64,000 nt of DNA. It comes from Paenibacillus sp. Root444D2. GTDB lineage: Bacteria; Bacillota; Bacilli; Paenibacillales; NBRC-103111. This document shows, piece by piece, positions 9,633 through 18,450 of the stretch (within the stretch, counting starts at the first letter, position 1; each line of letters starts with the position of its first letter). Both the position numbers and the translations under genes were made by a program. The notes below the pieces were generated by a model. The model was given only the letters and a program-made list of their open reading frames with translations, did no database searches and had not been told where the DNA came from. The stretch is taken from NCBI RefSeq assembly GCF_001426375.1, contig NZ_LMEO01000051.1:241-64240 (forward strand). Direction: 5' to 3'.

Positions 9633-9661
9633 TTTTTTGGCTAAGTGAATCCCTATATAAT
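9633..9661 (+). promoter_or_regulatory. Possible promoter of the Ugp-like operon
   Basis: A perfect TATAAT at 9656-9661 lies about 30 bases before the start codon of the binding lipoprotein. The matching -35 region is only T-rich (9633-9638). A weak -35 fits a promoter that needs an activator such as the adjacent AraC-type regulator. Confidence 0.35.
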
Positions 9662-9693
9662 AAGTTCATTCAATCAGAGGAGGCGCTAAAAAA

Positions 9694-11019
9694 ATGAAAG
9701 CGTTGTTTAAAATAATAATTCCAGCCGCAGTGGGACTAAGCCTGATCGCAGGTTGTGGGGGGACGCAGCAGGGGAATAACGTCAGCAAGCCTGCCACAGC
9801 TAAACCTGCTGTAGATGAAAAGATTGAATTAACCTTCTACTACCCCGTGCAGGTAGGCGGTCCATTAACTGCAACCATTGAGAGCATGGCTCAGCAATTC
9901 ACGAAGGAAAATCCTAACATTACGATCAAACCTGTATATACCGGAAGCTATGGAGATACGACAGTCAAGGTACAGGCAGCAGTACAGGGAGGGAACCCTC
10001 CGGATATAGCTGTTCTTCTTGCAGCGGATCTATTCACATTCATGGATATGGACTCCATCACACCGTTGGATGAATTTATTTCTCAAGAAGGTAATAATTA
10101 TATATCTGACTTTTTCCCGGCATTTACAGCCAATTCCAAAGTCGATGGGAAAATGTACAGTCTTCCCTTCCAACGCAGCTCTGTCGTTCTCTATTACAAC
10201 AAAGATGCCTATAAGGAGGCAGGACTTGATCCGAACAAACCGCCACAAACGTGGGAGGAGCTTAGGGATATATCGAAAAAGCTGACGAAGCCTGGTAAAT
10301 GGGGGATCCAAATACCATCCACCGGACCGACATCATCTACTTGGATGTTTCAAACTCTTGCCCTGCAAAGCGGTAAAAACCTCATGTCAGACGATGGAAA
10401 ACAAGCCTATTTCAATACACCCGATAATGTTAAAGCACTGCAATACTGGGTAGATTTGACCAAGAAAGATAAGAGCATGCCCGCAGGCATTGTTGACTGG
10501 GCTACGACGCCATCGGATTTTATTCAGGGTAAAACCGCTATGATGTATCATACAACCGGCAATTTGACCAGTGTGAAAAAGAATGCTCAGTTTGATTTTG
10601 GCGTTAGCTTCCTGCCGCAAAATAAACAGTTCGGTTCCCCGGTTGGCGGTGGAAACCTGTACATATTTAAAGGAATTCCTGAGAAAAACAAAATAGCCGC
10701 ATGGAAGTTTATGAAATTCATGACCGAGCCGGAGCGGGCGGCACAGTGGAGTATTGACACCGGTTATGTAGCGGTGCGGCAATCGGCTTACCAGACGGAA
10801 AAAATGAAAGCTTATACAAAGGAATTCCCGGCTGCACTCGTTGCCAAGGATCAACTTCAGTATGGAGCCAGTGAACTGGCAACGCATAATTCCGGTAAAG
10901 TAGCCAAGGCACTTAATGATGCCATTCAAAGGGCATTGACCTCCGAGGTAGACCCTGCCACCGTTTTGAAGCAGGCGCAAGAAGAAGCAGATAAAGCACT
11001 GGCTCCTTTCAAAAAATAA
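9694..11019 (+). CDS. UgpB-like sugar-binding lipoprotein
   Basis: A 441-residue extracellular binding protein of the family-1/UgpB type, anchored by a lipobox (IAGC) near residue 21. Typical features are TFYYPVQVGG near the mature N-terminus, a central region around GNPPDIAVL and a C-terminal WKFMKFMTEPERAAQW helix. GAGGAGG lies 10 bases before ATG 9694. It is followed by two permeases, a TIM-barrel protein and a secreted glycerophosphodiesterase. That order supports uptake of glycerol-3-phosphate or glycerophosphodiesters, although the fold alone would also fit sugars. Confidence 0.85.
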   Translation: MKALFKIIIPAAVGLSLIAGCGGTQQGNNVSKPATAKPAVDEKIELTFYYPVQVGGPLTATIESMAQQFTKENPNITIKPVYTGSYGDTTVKVQAAVQGGNPPDIAVLLAADLFTFMDMDSITPLDEFISQEGNNYISDFFPAFTANSKVDGKMYSLPFQRSSVVLYYNKDAYKEAGLDPNKPPQTWEELRDISKKLTKPGKWGIQIPSTGPTSSTWMFQTLALQSGKNLMSDDGKQAYFNTPDNVKALQYWVDLTKKDKSMPAGIVDWATTPSDFIQGKTAMMYHTTGNLTSVKKNAQFDFGVSFLPQNKQFGSPVGGGNLYIFKGIPEKNKIAAWKFMKFMTEPERAAQWSIDTGYVAVRQSAYQTEKMKAYTKEFPAALVAKDQLQYGASELATHNSGKVAKALNDAIQRALTSEVDPATVLKQAQEEADKALAPFKK

Positions 11020-11042
11020 CACAACTAGAGGAGTGAACAAAT

Positions 11043-11927
11043 GTGCTTAGATGGAACTATTGGAGGACAACTTTATTCGCTTGGATGCTGCTGTTGCCTT
11101 CACTCGTTATTTTAATGCTCTTTACTTTTTATCCGATTTATAAAACATTGATTTTGAGTTTTCATCATTCGGATCTCGCGGTTCGCAAGCCTATTTTTAT
11201 CGGGTTAGACAATTATAAGGCTTTGGCAAGTGACTCCATTTTTTGGAAAGTCATGTCCAATAACATCTGGTTTGCTATCGGAACTGTCCCGACATCGATT
11301 GCATTAGCACTCTTTATGGCTGTCATGGCCAACAAAGCAATCCGTGGAAAAGGATTCCTAAGGACAGCTTTCTTTTATCCCAATGTGATACCGATGATTG
11401 CAATCGCCAATGTGTGGCTGTTTATTTACACGCCGCAGTACGGATTATTAAGCAGGTTGTTAAATTATGTGGAGCAGGGCGGGCTGAACTGGCTCGGCTC
11501 CCAGCAATTGGTCATGTGGGCGTTAATTATCATGATTGTATGGCGCGAGGCTGGATATTTTATGATCTTTTATTTGGCCGGATTGCAAAATGTATCCCGA
11601 GATTTATATGAAGCCGCTGACGTCGATGGAGCAAAACCATGGCTGGTATTTCGCAAGATTACAATGCCGCTGCTTATGCCCACAACTCTGTTTGTCATGA
11701 TTATCGCTATGACGAATTCATTTAAGTTGGTCGATCATCTCTTCATCATGACGAAGGGCGGGCCGGACAATGCCAGTAGTCTACTGCTCTATTATATCTA
11801 TGAACAAGCATTCGCCTTCTGGGATTTAGGCAAAGCCTCTACGCTAACCATCGTAATGATTGCGGTGCTCCTGTTGATCTCGGCAGTTCAATTCTTCGGA
11901 TTGGACAAAAAAATTCATTATGAATAA
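11043..11927 (+). CDS. UgpA-like ABC permease
   Basis: A 294-residue inner-membrane permease with about six spans and the EAA loop YEAADVDGAKPWLVFRK in the C-terminal third. The start is GTG at 11043, with AGAGGAG ahead of it; an overlapping ATG at 11041 is out of frame. It forms the transport channel with the next gene product. The ATPase is not encoded here and may be a shared subunit. Confidence 0.86.
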   Translation: MLRWNYWRTTLFAWMLLLPSLVILMLFTFYPIYKTLILSFHHSDLAVRKPIFIGLDNYKALASDSIFWKVMSNNIWFAIGTVPTSIALALFMAVMANKAIRGKGFLRTAFFYPNVIPMIAIANVWLFIYTPQYGLLSRLLNYVEQGGLNWLGSQQLVMWALIIMIVWREAGYFMIFYLAGLQNVSRDLYEAADVDGAKPWLVFRKITMPLLMPTTLFVMIIAMTNSFKLVDHLFIMTKGGPDNASSLLLYYIYEQAFAFWDLGKASTLTIVMIAVLLLISAVQFFGLDKKIHYE

Positions 11928-11942
11928 GGGAGTACGGGTTAC

Positions 11943-12764
11943 ATGTTGAAAAAGCTGCATCTTTCATCTTGGGTAACGTACAGTTTTATTATTGCGGCTG
12001 CCCTGGTTTGGTTCATCCCGCTATTCTGGATGGTATATACAGCATTCCGACCGTCCAAGTTGGCATTATCCCAACAATTTTCATTCGAATTTACCCTGCA
12101 AAACTTTGTGACTGTTTGGCAGGGTGCTCCCTTTGCGATTTATTATTTGAATACGCTTCTGATCGTTGTCGGGGTATTGGTTGTACAAATGGTAACGGGC
12201 ACGATGGCGGCATACGCTTTTGCCAAAGTGAATTTTCTCGGAAGATCTCTCTTGTTCACGTTATTTCTTATTCAGATCATGGTTCCAAACGATGTATTGA
12301 TTTTCCCAAACTATATGACGTTAAAGGAAATGTCACTGCTTGATACGAAACTTGGCATTATGATTCCGTTCTTTGCTACCTCATTCGGTATTTTCCTGCT
12401 GCGACAGCACTTTAAAACAATACCGAACGAGTTGGAGGAAGCAGCAAAGGTAGAGGGATATTCCAAATGGTCGATTATATGGAGAATATATTTTCCGCTC
12501 AGTAAATCCGCATACCTCTCATTTGGTCTAGTTTCGGTCAGCTATCATTGGAACAATTTCCTTTGGCCTTTGATTGTTACGAATTCTGTAGAGAATCGAC
12601 CCCTGACCGTTGGTCTTGCGATATTCGCACAGGCTGCGGAGACGGGAGCACAGTGGGCTGAAGTTTCTGCGGCTACATTGATAGTTGCGGCTCCGCTGCT
12701 AATAGGATTTTTTGTATTCCAACGCCAATTCATCCAAAGCTTTATGCAGTCAGGAATTAAATAA
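11943..12764 (+). CDS. UgpE-like ABC permease
   Basis: A 273-residue partner permease with about six spans and the EAA loop LEEAAKVEGYSKWSI. The start ATG 11943 follows AAGGGAG; the gap to the previous gene is 15 bases. The C-terminal RQFIQSFMQSGIK is typical of the MalG/UgpE group. It is co-transcribed with the lipoprotein and the first permease. Confidence 0.86.
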   Translation: MLKKLHLSSWVTYSFIIAAALVWFIPLFWMVYTAFRPSKLALSQQFSFEFTLQNFVTVWQGAPFAIYYLNTLLIVVGVLVVQMVTGTMAAYAFAKVNFLGRSLLFTLFLIQIMVPNDVLIFPNYMTLKEMSLLDTKLGIMIPFFATSFGIFLLRQHFKTIPNELEEAAKVEGYSKWSIIWRIYFPLSKSAYLSFGLVSVSYHWNNFLWPLIVTNSVENRPLTVGLAIFAQAAETGAQWAEVSAATLIVAAPLLIGFFVFQRQFIQSFMQSGIK

Positions 12765-12779
12765 AGGAGGACTTACAAG

Positions 12780-13625
12780 ATGGAATCAAAAAGAAAATTC
12801 TCGATTTCCACGTTTGCCCTCATTCATGTACCACTTAAGGAAGCTGTCAAGCGTCTGGTAGAGGAAGGTTGGAAGGGCATTGAACTGATGTGTGAGGACG
12901 GCCATCGCGAAATATTAGCTTGGTCCTCAGAAGAGTTGGAATGGCTAAAGACGTTTGGTATCCAAAATGATGTTCGCTGGACGTTGCATGCTCCCATTCA
13001 TGGTATCAACCCATGCGCCGAGTCTGCCGTACGAATCGAGGAAAGTAAAAAACTTCTGCTGGAGGCAGGGGCGATTGCCGAATTCCTTCAATGCTCCTAT
13101 GTTGTTCTGCATGCCGGCCTTTACGAGAAGCAGGACAACCATGGGATCGAAGCGTTACAAGATGAGACTGCAGCGTTGCAGCGCTGTCAACTTTTTATGC
13201 AAGATATAATCAAGGAAACGGTCAGCGACAAGTTTGTATTTGCTTTGGAGAACGTCCCCCCTTACCCGGGTTTACTGGGGATAGAGATAGGGTTTATTGC
13301 ACAAACGGTAGAAGCCGTCAATCATCCTCGCTTAAAGGTCGTATTCGATGTAGCCCATGCCCATTTACTTGGAGAAGGCAAATGCCTGTTAGGCTTGGAA
13401 CAGGTATTGCCGCATGTGATAGGTCTTCACATTAACGATAATTGTGGAGATCAAGACAACCATCTTGCGGTTGAGGATGGAAATATCCCATTTCCGGCTA
13501 TAGTTACTCTGTTGGAGACTCATCAGTTTTCGGGTCATTGGGTAATGGAAACCTGCCGTGTTGAATACGCGGACTCTTCGGTTAAACGGCTGCAACAAAT
13601 GGGGACTGCTTCCCTATGGTCCTGA
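12780..13625 (+). CDS. Sugar phosphate isomerase/epimerase-like TIM barrel
   Basis: A 281-residue cytoplasmic protein of the AP-endonuclease-2/xylose-isomerase-like TIM-barrel family. Likely metal ligands sit in FALENVPP, FDVAHAH, GLHINDN and HWVMETC, the usual Glu/Asp/His set at the strand ends. AAAGGAGG before ATG 12780 supports the start. It lies in the middle of the Ugp-like operon, so it probably acts on an imported sugar, polyol or its phosphate. The reaction cannot be told from sequence; members include isomerases, epimerases and dehydratases. Confidence 0.75.
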   Translation: MESKRKFSISTFALIHVPLKEAVKRLVEEGWKGIELMCEDGHREILAWSSEELEWLKTFGIQNDVRWTLHAPIHGINPCAESAVRIEESKKLLLEAGAIAEFLQCSYVVLHAGLYEKQDNHGIEALQDETAALQRCQLFMQDIIKETVSDKFVFALENVPPYPGLLGIEIGFIAQTVEAVNHPRLKVVFDVAHAHLLGEGKCLLGLEQVLPHVIGLHINDNCGDQDNHLAVEDGNIPFPAIVTLLETHQFSGHWVMETCRVEYADSSVKRLQQMGTASLWS

Positions 13626-13667
13626 TCATTGGAACTGATTTTACAACTCAAATTTGGGAGGATACTG

Positions 13668-15791
13668 ATGAAAAATTTCGTCTTGAAATTCATTCCGTCT
13701 CCACGAACATTTGTTGTCTATGCCTTGCCTGTTGCTCTACTTGCCATCAGCCTGCTTCCACTTGATCCTGGACGTGCTTATGCTTCTACCTTTAGTGATA
13801 TTCTGGATCAATTTCATGATCCGAATGGCCGTGTCCATGTCGTAGCACACAAAGCCGATTGGCATCATCATCCCGAGAACTCATTATCCGCTATCCAAAG
13901 CTCTATTGATATGGGCGTCGAGATGGTGGAACTTGATATTCGTAAAACGAAGGATGGCATCCCTGTTCTCATGCATGACGATAACATCAATGACATGACA
14001 AATGGTACAGGTAAGGTAGCCGACTTAACCTTGGCTCAAATCAAATCTTATTACCTTAAGGAGGGTGAAGGAGGTCCGAGTGCCCCCCTAACGACGGAAA
14101 GGATTCCCACCCTTGAAGAAGCTCTAAATGTAACCAAAAACAAAGCTATGGTCAATCTGGACAAATGTTGGGACATCCGTAATGATGTGTGGAATGTCCT
14201 AGTTCAGACTGGAACAACCAATCAAGCCATATTTAAAAGTACTGCCGCCAACTCGGTTGTAGATGCATGGTTGGACTCCAAATCGCCTCGCCCTCTATAT
14301 GCGGCAGTGTTGGAAGAAACCAATGTCAGTCTGTTAGACGACCTGCTGGCAGGAGCTAAGCCAGACATATTCGAACTTGTATTCGATCAGGAGAGTGATG
14401 TTGTCGCATCCGAGATAACGATTAATAAGATTCTGAACGGTGGCTCAAAAATATGGATGAATACCATGCTCTCACACTATGCGGGCGGTCATACCGACAG
14501 CGGTTCGCTGGTCGATCCAGAAAGTGGATGGGGATGGGTCATCAATAAAGGCGCTTCATTTATACAAACAGATCAGCCGCAAAAGTTGATCAACTATTTG
14601 AATTTGCGGCAGCCTTTGGCATCTGGATGGAATCAACAAGATATCGGAGCCGTGGAGGCCCTTGGAAGCTCGGGATGGAAGAACGAACAATTTACAATTT
14701 CGGCTTCAGGATACGACATTTGGGCTGCCGCCGATGAATTTCATTACGTGTATCAGCCTGTTAACGGTAATGTAACTATCGTTGCCCAGGTAGCCGATAT
14801 GGAGAACACGAACGGTTATGCAAAAGCAGGAATCATGATTCGCGAAACACTGGATAGCGGCAGCAAATTTGCCGATGTGGTCGTCACTCCTTCTGAAGGC
14901 ATCAAATTTCAGCGCCGTATTACGACTGGCCAGAACCTGACTAATACGACTGGATACTCGGACAGTACCGCTGGAAAAGCTCCGCAATTTGTCAAGCTAG
15001 TTCGCAGCGGTGATAGCTTTACCGCATACAATTCTACGAATGGGAGCACATGGCAGCAAATTGGCAGCGCGGTCACGGTCACTATGAACAGTACCGTCTA
15101 TGTCGGCTTGGCAGTAACATCCCACAACGACGGTGTATTAGGAAACGCTACCTTCAAAAATGTTTCTCTGACCCAAGCTTCTCCTTATACGCTAACAACC
15201 GTAGCATTGCAGCAGGGAGTTAATGGGTACACCCAAACGACGGATGCACATCTGATCGAATGGAGCTCGTATGCAAGCCGCAATACGGGAGGAAATGATG
15301 AACTGGAAACAAGTTCTTACTCAGGAGCGAGCAACGACGAGAAGCATGCGCTGATCCGATTCGGTATTCCTGCAGCGATTCCATCCAATGCAATCATTAC
15401 AAGCGCACAACTTGAAGTTAAGCTTAGCTTAGTACGCAACGGTGCAGCTCATAAATTGCTCCAAGTGCATGAAGTGACCGGTAGTTGGACTGAGGGATCT
15501 GGCACAGGGATTGATGGTCAGAGTGTTACCGGGGTGAACTGGACGAATAAACCATCTTACGGCACAGCCACACTGGATCAACATATGATTCACAATATCA
15601 AGGACAGTTGGTACACTTTTAATGTCACAGGTCTGGTACAAAATTGGGTAAACGGCAGCAAAACGAATAACGGTATCGTTCTGCTTGAGAATACGGTGAA
15701 CACGGCTCCTGGCAGCAAAGCCTTCGCCTCATCCGAATTTTCGAATGCGAGCAGCAGGCCGATTCTCGTCATAACCTACCGTACTCCATGA
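13668..15791 (+). CDS. Secreted multidomain glycerophosphodiesterase
   Basis: An exported protein of about 707 residues. A signal peptide (hydrophobic core VVYALPVALLAISLLPL) is followed by a GDPD catalytic domain with the motif AHKADWHHHPEN, then ELDIRKTKDG and VLMHDD, which supply the expected His/Glu/Asp metal and catalytic residues. The enzyme would release glycerol-3-phosphate from glycerophosphodiesters or teichoic-acid-type polymers. A beta-sandwich of roughly 180 residues (DUF1349-like) follows, then a C-terminal DNRLRE/CBM96-like module, both probably for binding carbohydrate. ATG 13668 follows GGGAGGAT; an in-frame TTG at 13629 is less likely. It is last in the Ugp-like operon, so release outside and import are encoded together. 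It is much longer than single-domain GDPDs. Confidence 0.82.
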   Translation: MKNFVLKFIPSPRTFVVYALPVALLAISLLPLDPGRAYASTFSDILDQFHDPNGRVHVVAHKADWHHHPENSLSAIQSSIDMGVEMVELDIRKTKDGIPVLMHDDNINDMTNGTGKVADLTLAQIKSYYLKEGEGGPSAPLTTERIPTLEEALNVTKNKAMVNLDKCWDIRNDVWNVLVQTGTTNQAIFKSTAANSVVDAWLDSKSPRPLYAAVLEETNVSLLDDLLAGAKPDIFELVFDQESDVVASEITINKILNGGSKIWMNTMLSHYAGGHTDSGSLVDPESGWGWVINKGASFIQTDQPQKLINYLNLRQPLASGWNQQDIGAVEALGSSGWKNEQFTISASGYDIWAAADEFHYVYQPVNGNVTIVAQVADMENTNGYAKAGIMIRETLDSGSKFADVVVTPSEGIKFQRRITTGQNLTNTTGYSDSTAGKAPQFVKLVRSGDSFTAYNSTNGSTWQQIGSAVTVTMNSTVYVGLAVTSHNDGVLGNATFKNVSLTQASPYTLTTVALQQGVNGYTQTTDAHLIEWSSYASRNTGGNDELETSSYSGASNDEKHALIRFGIPAAIPSNAIITSAQLEVKLSLVRNGAAHKLLQVHEVTGSWTEGSGTGIDGQSVTGVNWTNKPSYGTATLDQHMIHNIKDSWYTFNVTGLVQNWVNGSKTNNGIVLLENTVNTAPGSKAFASSEFSNASSRPILVITYRTP

Positions 15792-15872
15792 CACAAGGCA
15801 AGCACTGCCCACCACATGAGCAATTCATTTCATGTAATCCATAAACTCACCTTGGTTATTACCACAGCTATC

Positions 15873-15917
15873 AAAAACAAGGAGTAGAGCCCTCGCGGCC
15901 AACTACTCCTTGTTTTT
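15873..15917 (+). terminator. Terminator of the Ugp-like operon
   Basis: A 10-bp perfect stem, CAAGGAGTAG (15878-15887) with CTACTCCTTG (15903-15912), followed by five T. It lies 80 bases after the glycerophosphodiesterase stop. Confidence 0.8.
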
Positions 15918-16708
15918 CTCTTCAATGTTATCCGACCCACTAACCAAACTTTAATTGCAAAAGTATGTTCATTAGATATGAATAAATAACCTGATTCGCA
16001 AAATGAGCGAACTTTCGTTAACCGGGCAAATGACCAAACAATACTCTAATATCGAGGTGTATGAAGATGAACGCTGTTTGGCATATTTCTCAGTTACCAG
16101 ATTTTAGCGGAACGTAGATGCTTTATTTTGCTCAAAACTGCATATTTCACGTTTTCGCGGAACGAGGATCCGCTAAATCCAGCTTTCGAGGTGTAAAAAC
16201 CGGTAAAACGCCAAAATAGCGGAACCACGTTCCGCGTACTGGTCTCAAATCGGCATGTTCACCAAAATAGCGGATCCTCGTTCTCCTCAAGCCTCAGATT
16301 AGCAGCTTATATGTCCAAAATCAGTCATTCATAGATTTGACCAGCTGCTATCTATATTTGAACATATTCTTGACTTCTACCTGCCCTCGCACCAAACTTT
16401 TAACTAGCCCTTCAATAACGTATCACGTCACATAGTTTATCAATGGTCAAACAAGAATCACGCGCCCCCTACAATGATGGAGTATTACGAGCCGACGCTC
16501 TCCCCTTGGGTCACAATATACTTAGCGGAACGTAAACGCCGTCTTGTTTTAACATACTTCATCCTGTGTTCAGAACCGTCTGTGTTTAATCGTATAAAAC
16601 GACATAGCGTCTTAAAATTATACATACAGGAAACGCCAACTTTTCGTTATGATACATACAGAGTCGTGAAACCGCTTGCACTTTGAAATGGAAAGAAGGG
16701 GTGTTTAT
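15918..16708. other. Long intergenic region with dispersed palindromes
   Basis: About 790 bp with no credible gene; short frames here have no ribosome binding site or recognisable domain. It holds the GCGGAAC palindrome cluster at 16103-16290 and one isolated copy near 16525. A possible -10 (TATGAT, 16648-16653) precedes the second binding-lipoprotein gene but has no clear -35. Confidence 0.5.
16103..16290. repeat. GCGGAAC palindrome cluster
   Basis: Four copies of a palindromic motif begin at 16107, 16157, 16219 and 16270, spaced 50, 62 and 51 bp. The best copy is GCGGAAC-CAC-GTTCCGC (16219-16235, perfect 7-bp arms). The others are GCGGAACG-style copies with partly decayed right arms, usually preceded by AAATA or TTTTA. 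A similar pair lies at 43305-43378. Confidence 0.7.
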
Positions 16709-18283
16709 ATGAAAAAAACAATCAGTCTTACCCTGGCTGTCATGATGACAGCTTCTGCATTAACTGCCTGTTCTTCGGATGGAAAGGTAGCGGGAAATGC
16801 TTCACCACAGCCATCGGGCAACGTGAAGAAAGCTCCGGTCAAATTCTCCCTGCTCTATCCAACGACTGTCAGTACGGGATATCATACCCGAGTACCTGAT
16901 TTGAACAAGGATAAATGGATATTGAAGCTTGAGGAGTTAACGAATACGGATTTGGACGTGAAGGTCGTGGAGGATGCCAAATTCGGCGTTATGTTCGCAA
17001 GTAACGATATTCCCGACGTTGTCGGCAGTATTGGCGGTCCTGGCAGTAAGTCGATGTCCGGTTCTGTAGAGAACGGTGTTTTCATGCCGCTGGACGAGCT
17101 TTTGAAGCAGAATGGGCCGAATTTGTTAAAAGTGGTGCCCAAAGCAGCTTGGGATAGTGTTTCGTATGAAGGGAAGATTTATGGCGTTCCTGAATTTTTG
17201 AGCAATCCATCCCGTCGTTCCACGTACATTCGTGCGGATTTACTAGAAAAGGCTGGGCTTCAAGCTCCTAAAACCGTAGACGAATTTCTGAATGTGCTGC
17301 GGGCCTTTAAGAAGATGGGCGTAGAGAATCCATATCAAATGAGGGAAAACTTCAAGTATGCGGACGTTATCCTAGGAGCTTTCGATGTTTTGCCTTATAA
17401 GGACCAATTTGAGCTGGTAAATGGTCAAGTAGTCCCGAAATTTTTTGATGTAGAAAATGTTCAGAAGGCACTCACCACGTACAAAACGATGTATGATGAA
17501 GGATTGATTCCTAAGGAATTCGCAACCATCACTTCTACCGATTTTACGAAAAGCATTGAGTCGGGCAAAGCGGGAATCTGGTCGCAAAATGCTTCAGGAT
17601 TGCCAGGTTACCGTACGAAGGCCCAACAAGCTGTTCCTGGAGCAAAAATTGATATTATTCCTTCACCTAAAGGTCCGGAAGGAAAAGGCGGATATTTCTA
17701 TTATGCACCTGTCATTCGTTCCTTCTTCATTAATAAAAATGTGAAGCAAGAAACAGCTGCGGGAATTATTAAAATGTTTGATTGGATGGTTACTCCGGAA
17801 GCTGAAACTTTCTTTACCTTCGGAATTGAAGGCGATACTTACACCAAGGATAGCAGCGGCAAAATTACTTATAAATTCCCGACGACGAAGGAAGAAACAG
17901 ATGAAGAAGGGTTCCGCAGCGGAACGATGTGGGCGGTGCATGACTCCACTTACAATAAACCAAGACTGCTGCTGAATGAAGATGGAAAAGCGACCTTGAA
18001 AGCATTCGATGAGGTTCTATCGAAGGAAGGATTGGCCGGTATCGGATTCTATCCTGATTTGAGCAGCTTCGCTAAATTTCCGGATCTTGCCGCTCCTCAG
18101 CCTGACGTAGGTCCGAAAATCATTATCGATCACATGATCAAAATGATTTATGGCAAAGAACCAATCACCGATTGGCCGAAGGTGATCGAAGAGTATAAAG
18201 CCAAAGGCGGCAATGAAATTATTAAAGAAGCGACTGAGCGCTGGAACAAGAAGCAAGGCGCGATTATGATCGATACGAAATAA
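16709..18283 (+). CDS. Second LplA-family binding lipoprotein (paralog)
   Basis: A 524-residue lipid-anchored extracellular binding protein with lipobox LTAC. It is a clear paralog of the product of 3529-5100 over its whole length; shared blocks include DIPDVVGS, GKIYG, VLPYK and the C-terminal IIKEAT region. ATG 16709 follows GAAAGAAGGGG, nearly the same ribosome binding region as the paralog, so the duplication probably included upstream bases. No permease genes accompany it. It may deliver a related ligand to the permeases at 1646-3500, or to others outside the window. It has its own terminator and precedes a glycan-degradation operon. Confidence 0.85.
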   Translation: MKKTISLTLAVMMTASALTACSSDGKVAGNASPQPSGNVKKAPVKFSLLYPTTVSTGYHTRVPDLNKDKWILKLEELTNTDLDVKVVEDAKFGVMFASNDIPDVVGSIGGPGSKSMSGSVENGVFMPLDELLKQNGPNLLKVVPKAAWDSVSYEGKIYGVPEFLSNPSRRSTYIRADLLEKAGLQAPKTVDEFLNVLRAFKKMGVENPYQMRENFKYADVILGAFDVLPYKDQFELVNGQVVPKFFDVENVQKALTTYKTMYDEGLIPKEFATITSTDFTKSIESGKAGIWSQNASGLPGYRTKAQQAVPGAKIDIIPSPKGPEGKGGYFYYAPVIRSFFINKNVKQETAAGIIKMFDWMVTPEAETFFTFGIEGDTYTKDSSGKITYKFPTTKEETDEEGFRSGTMWAVHDSTYNKPRLLLNEDGKATLKAFDEVLSKEGLAGIGFYPDLSSFAKFPDLAAPQPDVGPKIIIDHMIKMIYGKEPITDWPKVIEEYKAKGGNEIIKEATERWNKKQGAIMIDTK

Positions 18284-18301
18284 ACGGTTTTTCAAAAGAG
18301 G

Positions 18302-18340
18302 CATCCCTCACGCAGAAGTATTCAGCGGAGGGATGTTTTT
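18302..18340 (+). terminator. Terminator after the second binding lipoprotein
   Basis: CATCCCTC (18302-18309) pairs with GAGGGATG (18328-18335), followed by five T. It separates the lipoprotein gene from the glycan operon. Confidence 0.8.
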
Positions 18341-18386
18341 CATATGCTAATTCGTAAAAAAACACATGTTATCTTAAGTTTGTCCG

Positions 18387-18415
18387 TTCTACTTGGGCGA
18401 ATAATCTCCTATAAT
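18387..18415 (+). promoter_or_regulatory. Likely promoter of the glycan operon
   Basis: A perfect TATAAT at 18410-18415 with TTCTAC 17 bp upstream (18387-18392). It lies between the preceding terminator and the first gene of the operon, whose start is 35 bases further on. The poor -35 would fit activation by the operon's own AraC-type regulator. Confidence 0.5.
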
Positions 18416-18450
18416 GAAGGCAATAAATCAATCGAGAGGTGAGTGTCTGA

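Noticed and set aside
10387-11040. Long minus-strand frame of 217 codons
   Set aside because: It lies inside the binding-lipoprotein gene, with its rich membrane-like composition coming from reversed codons, and has no start signal.
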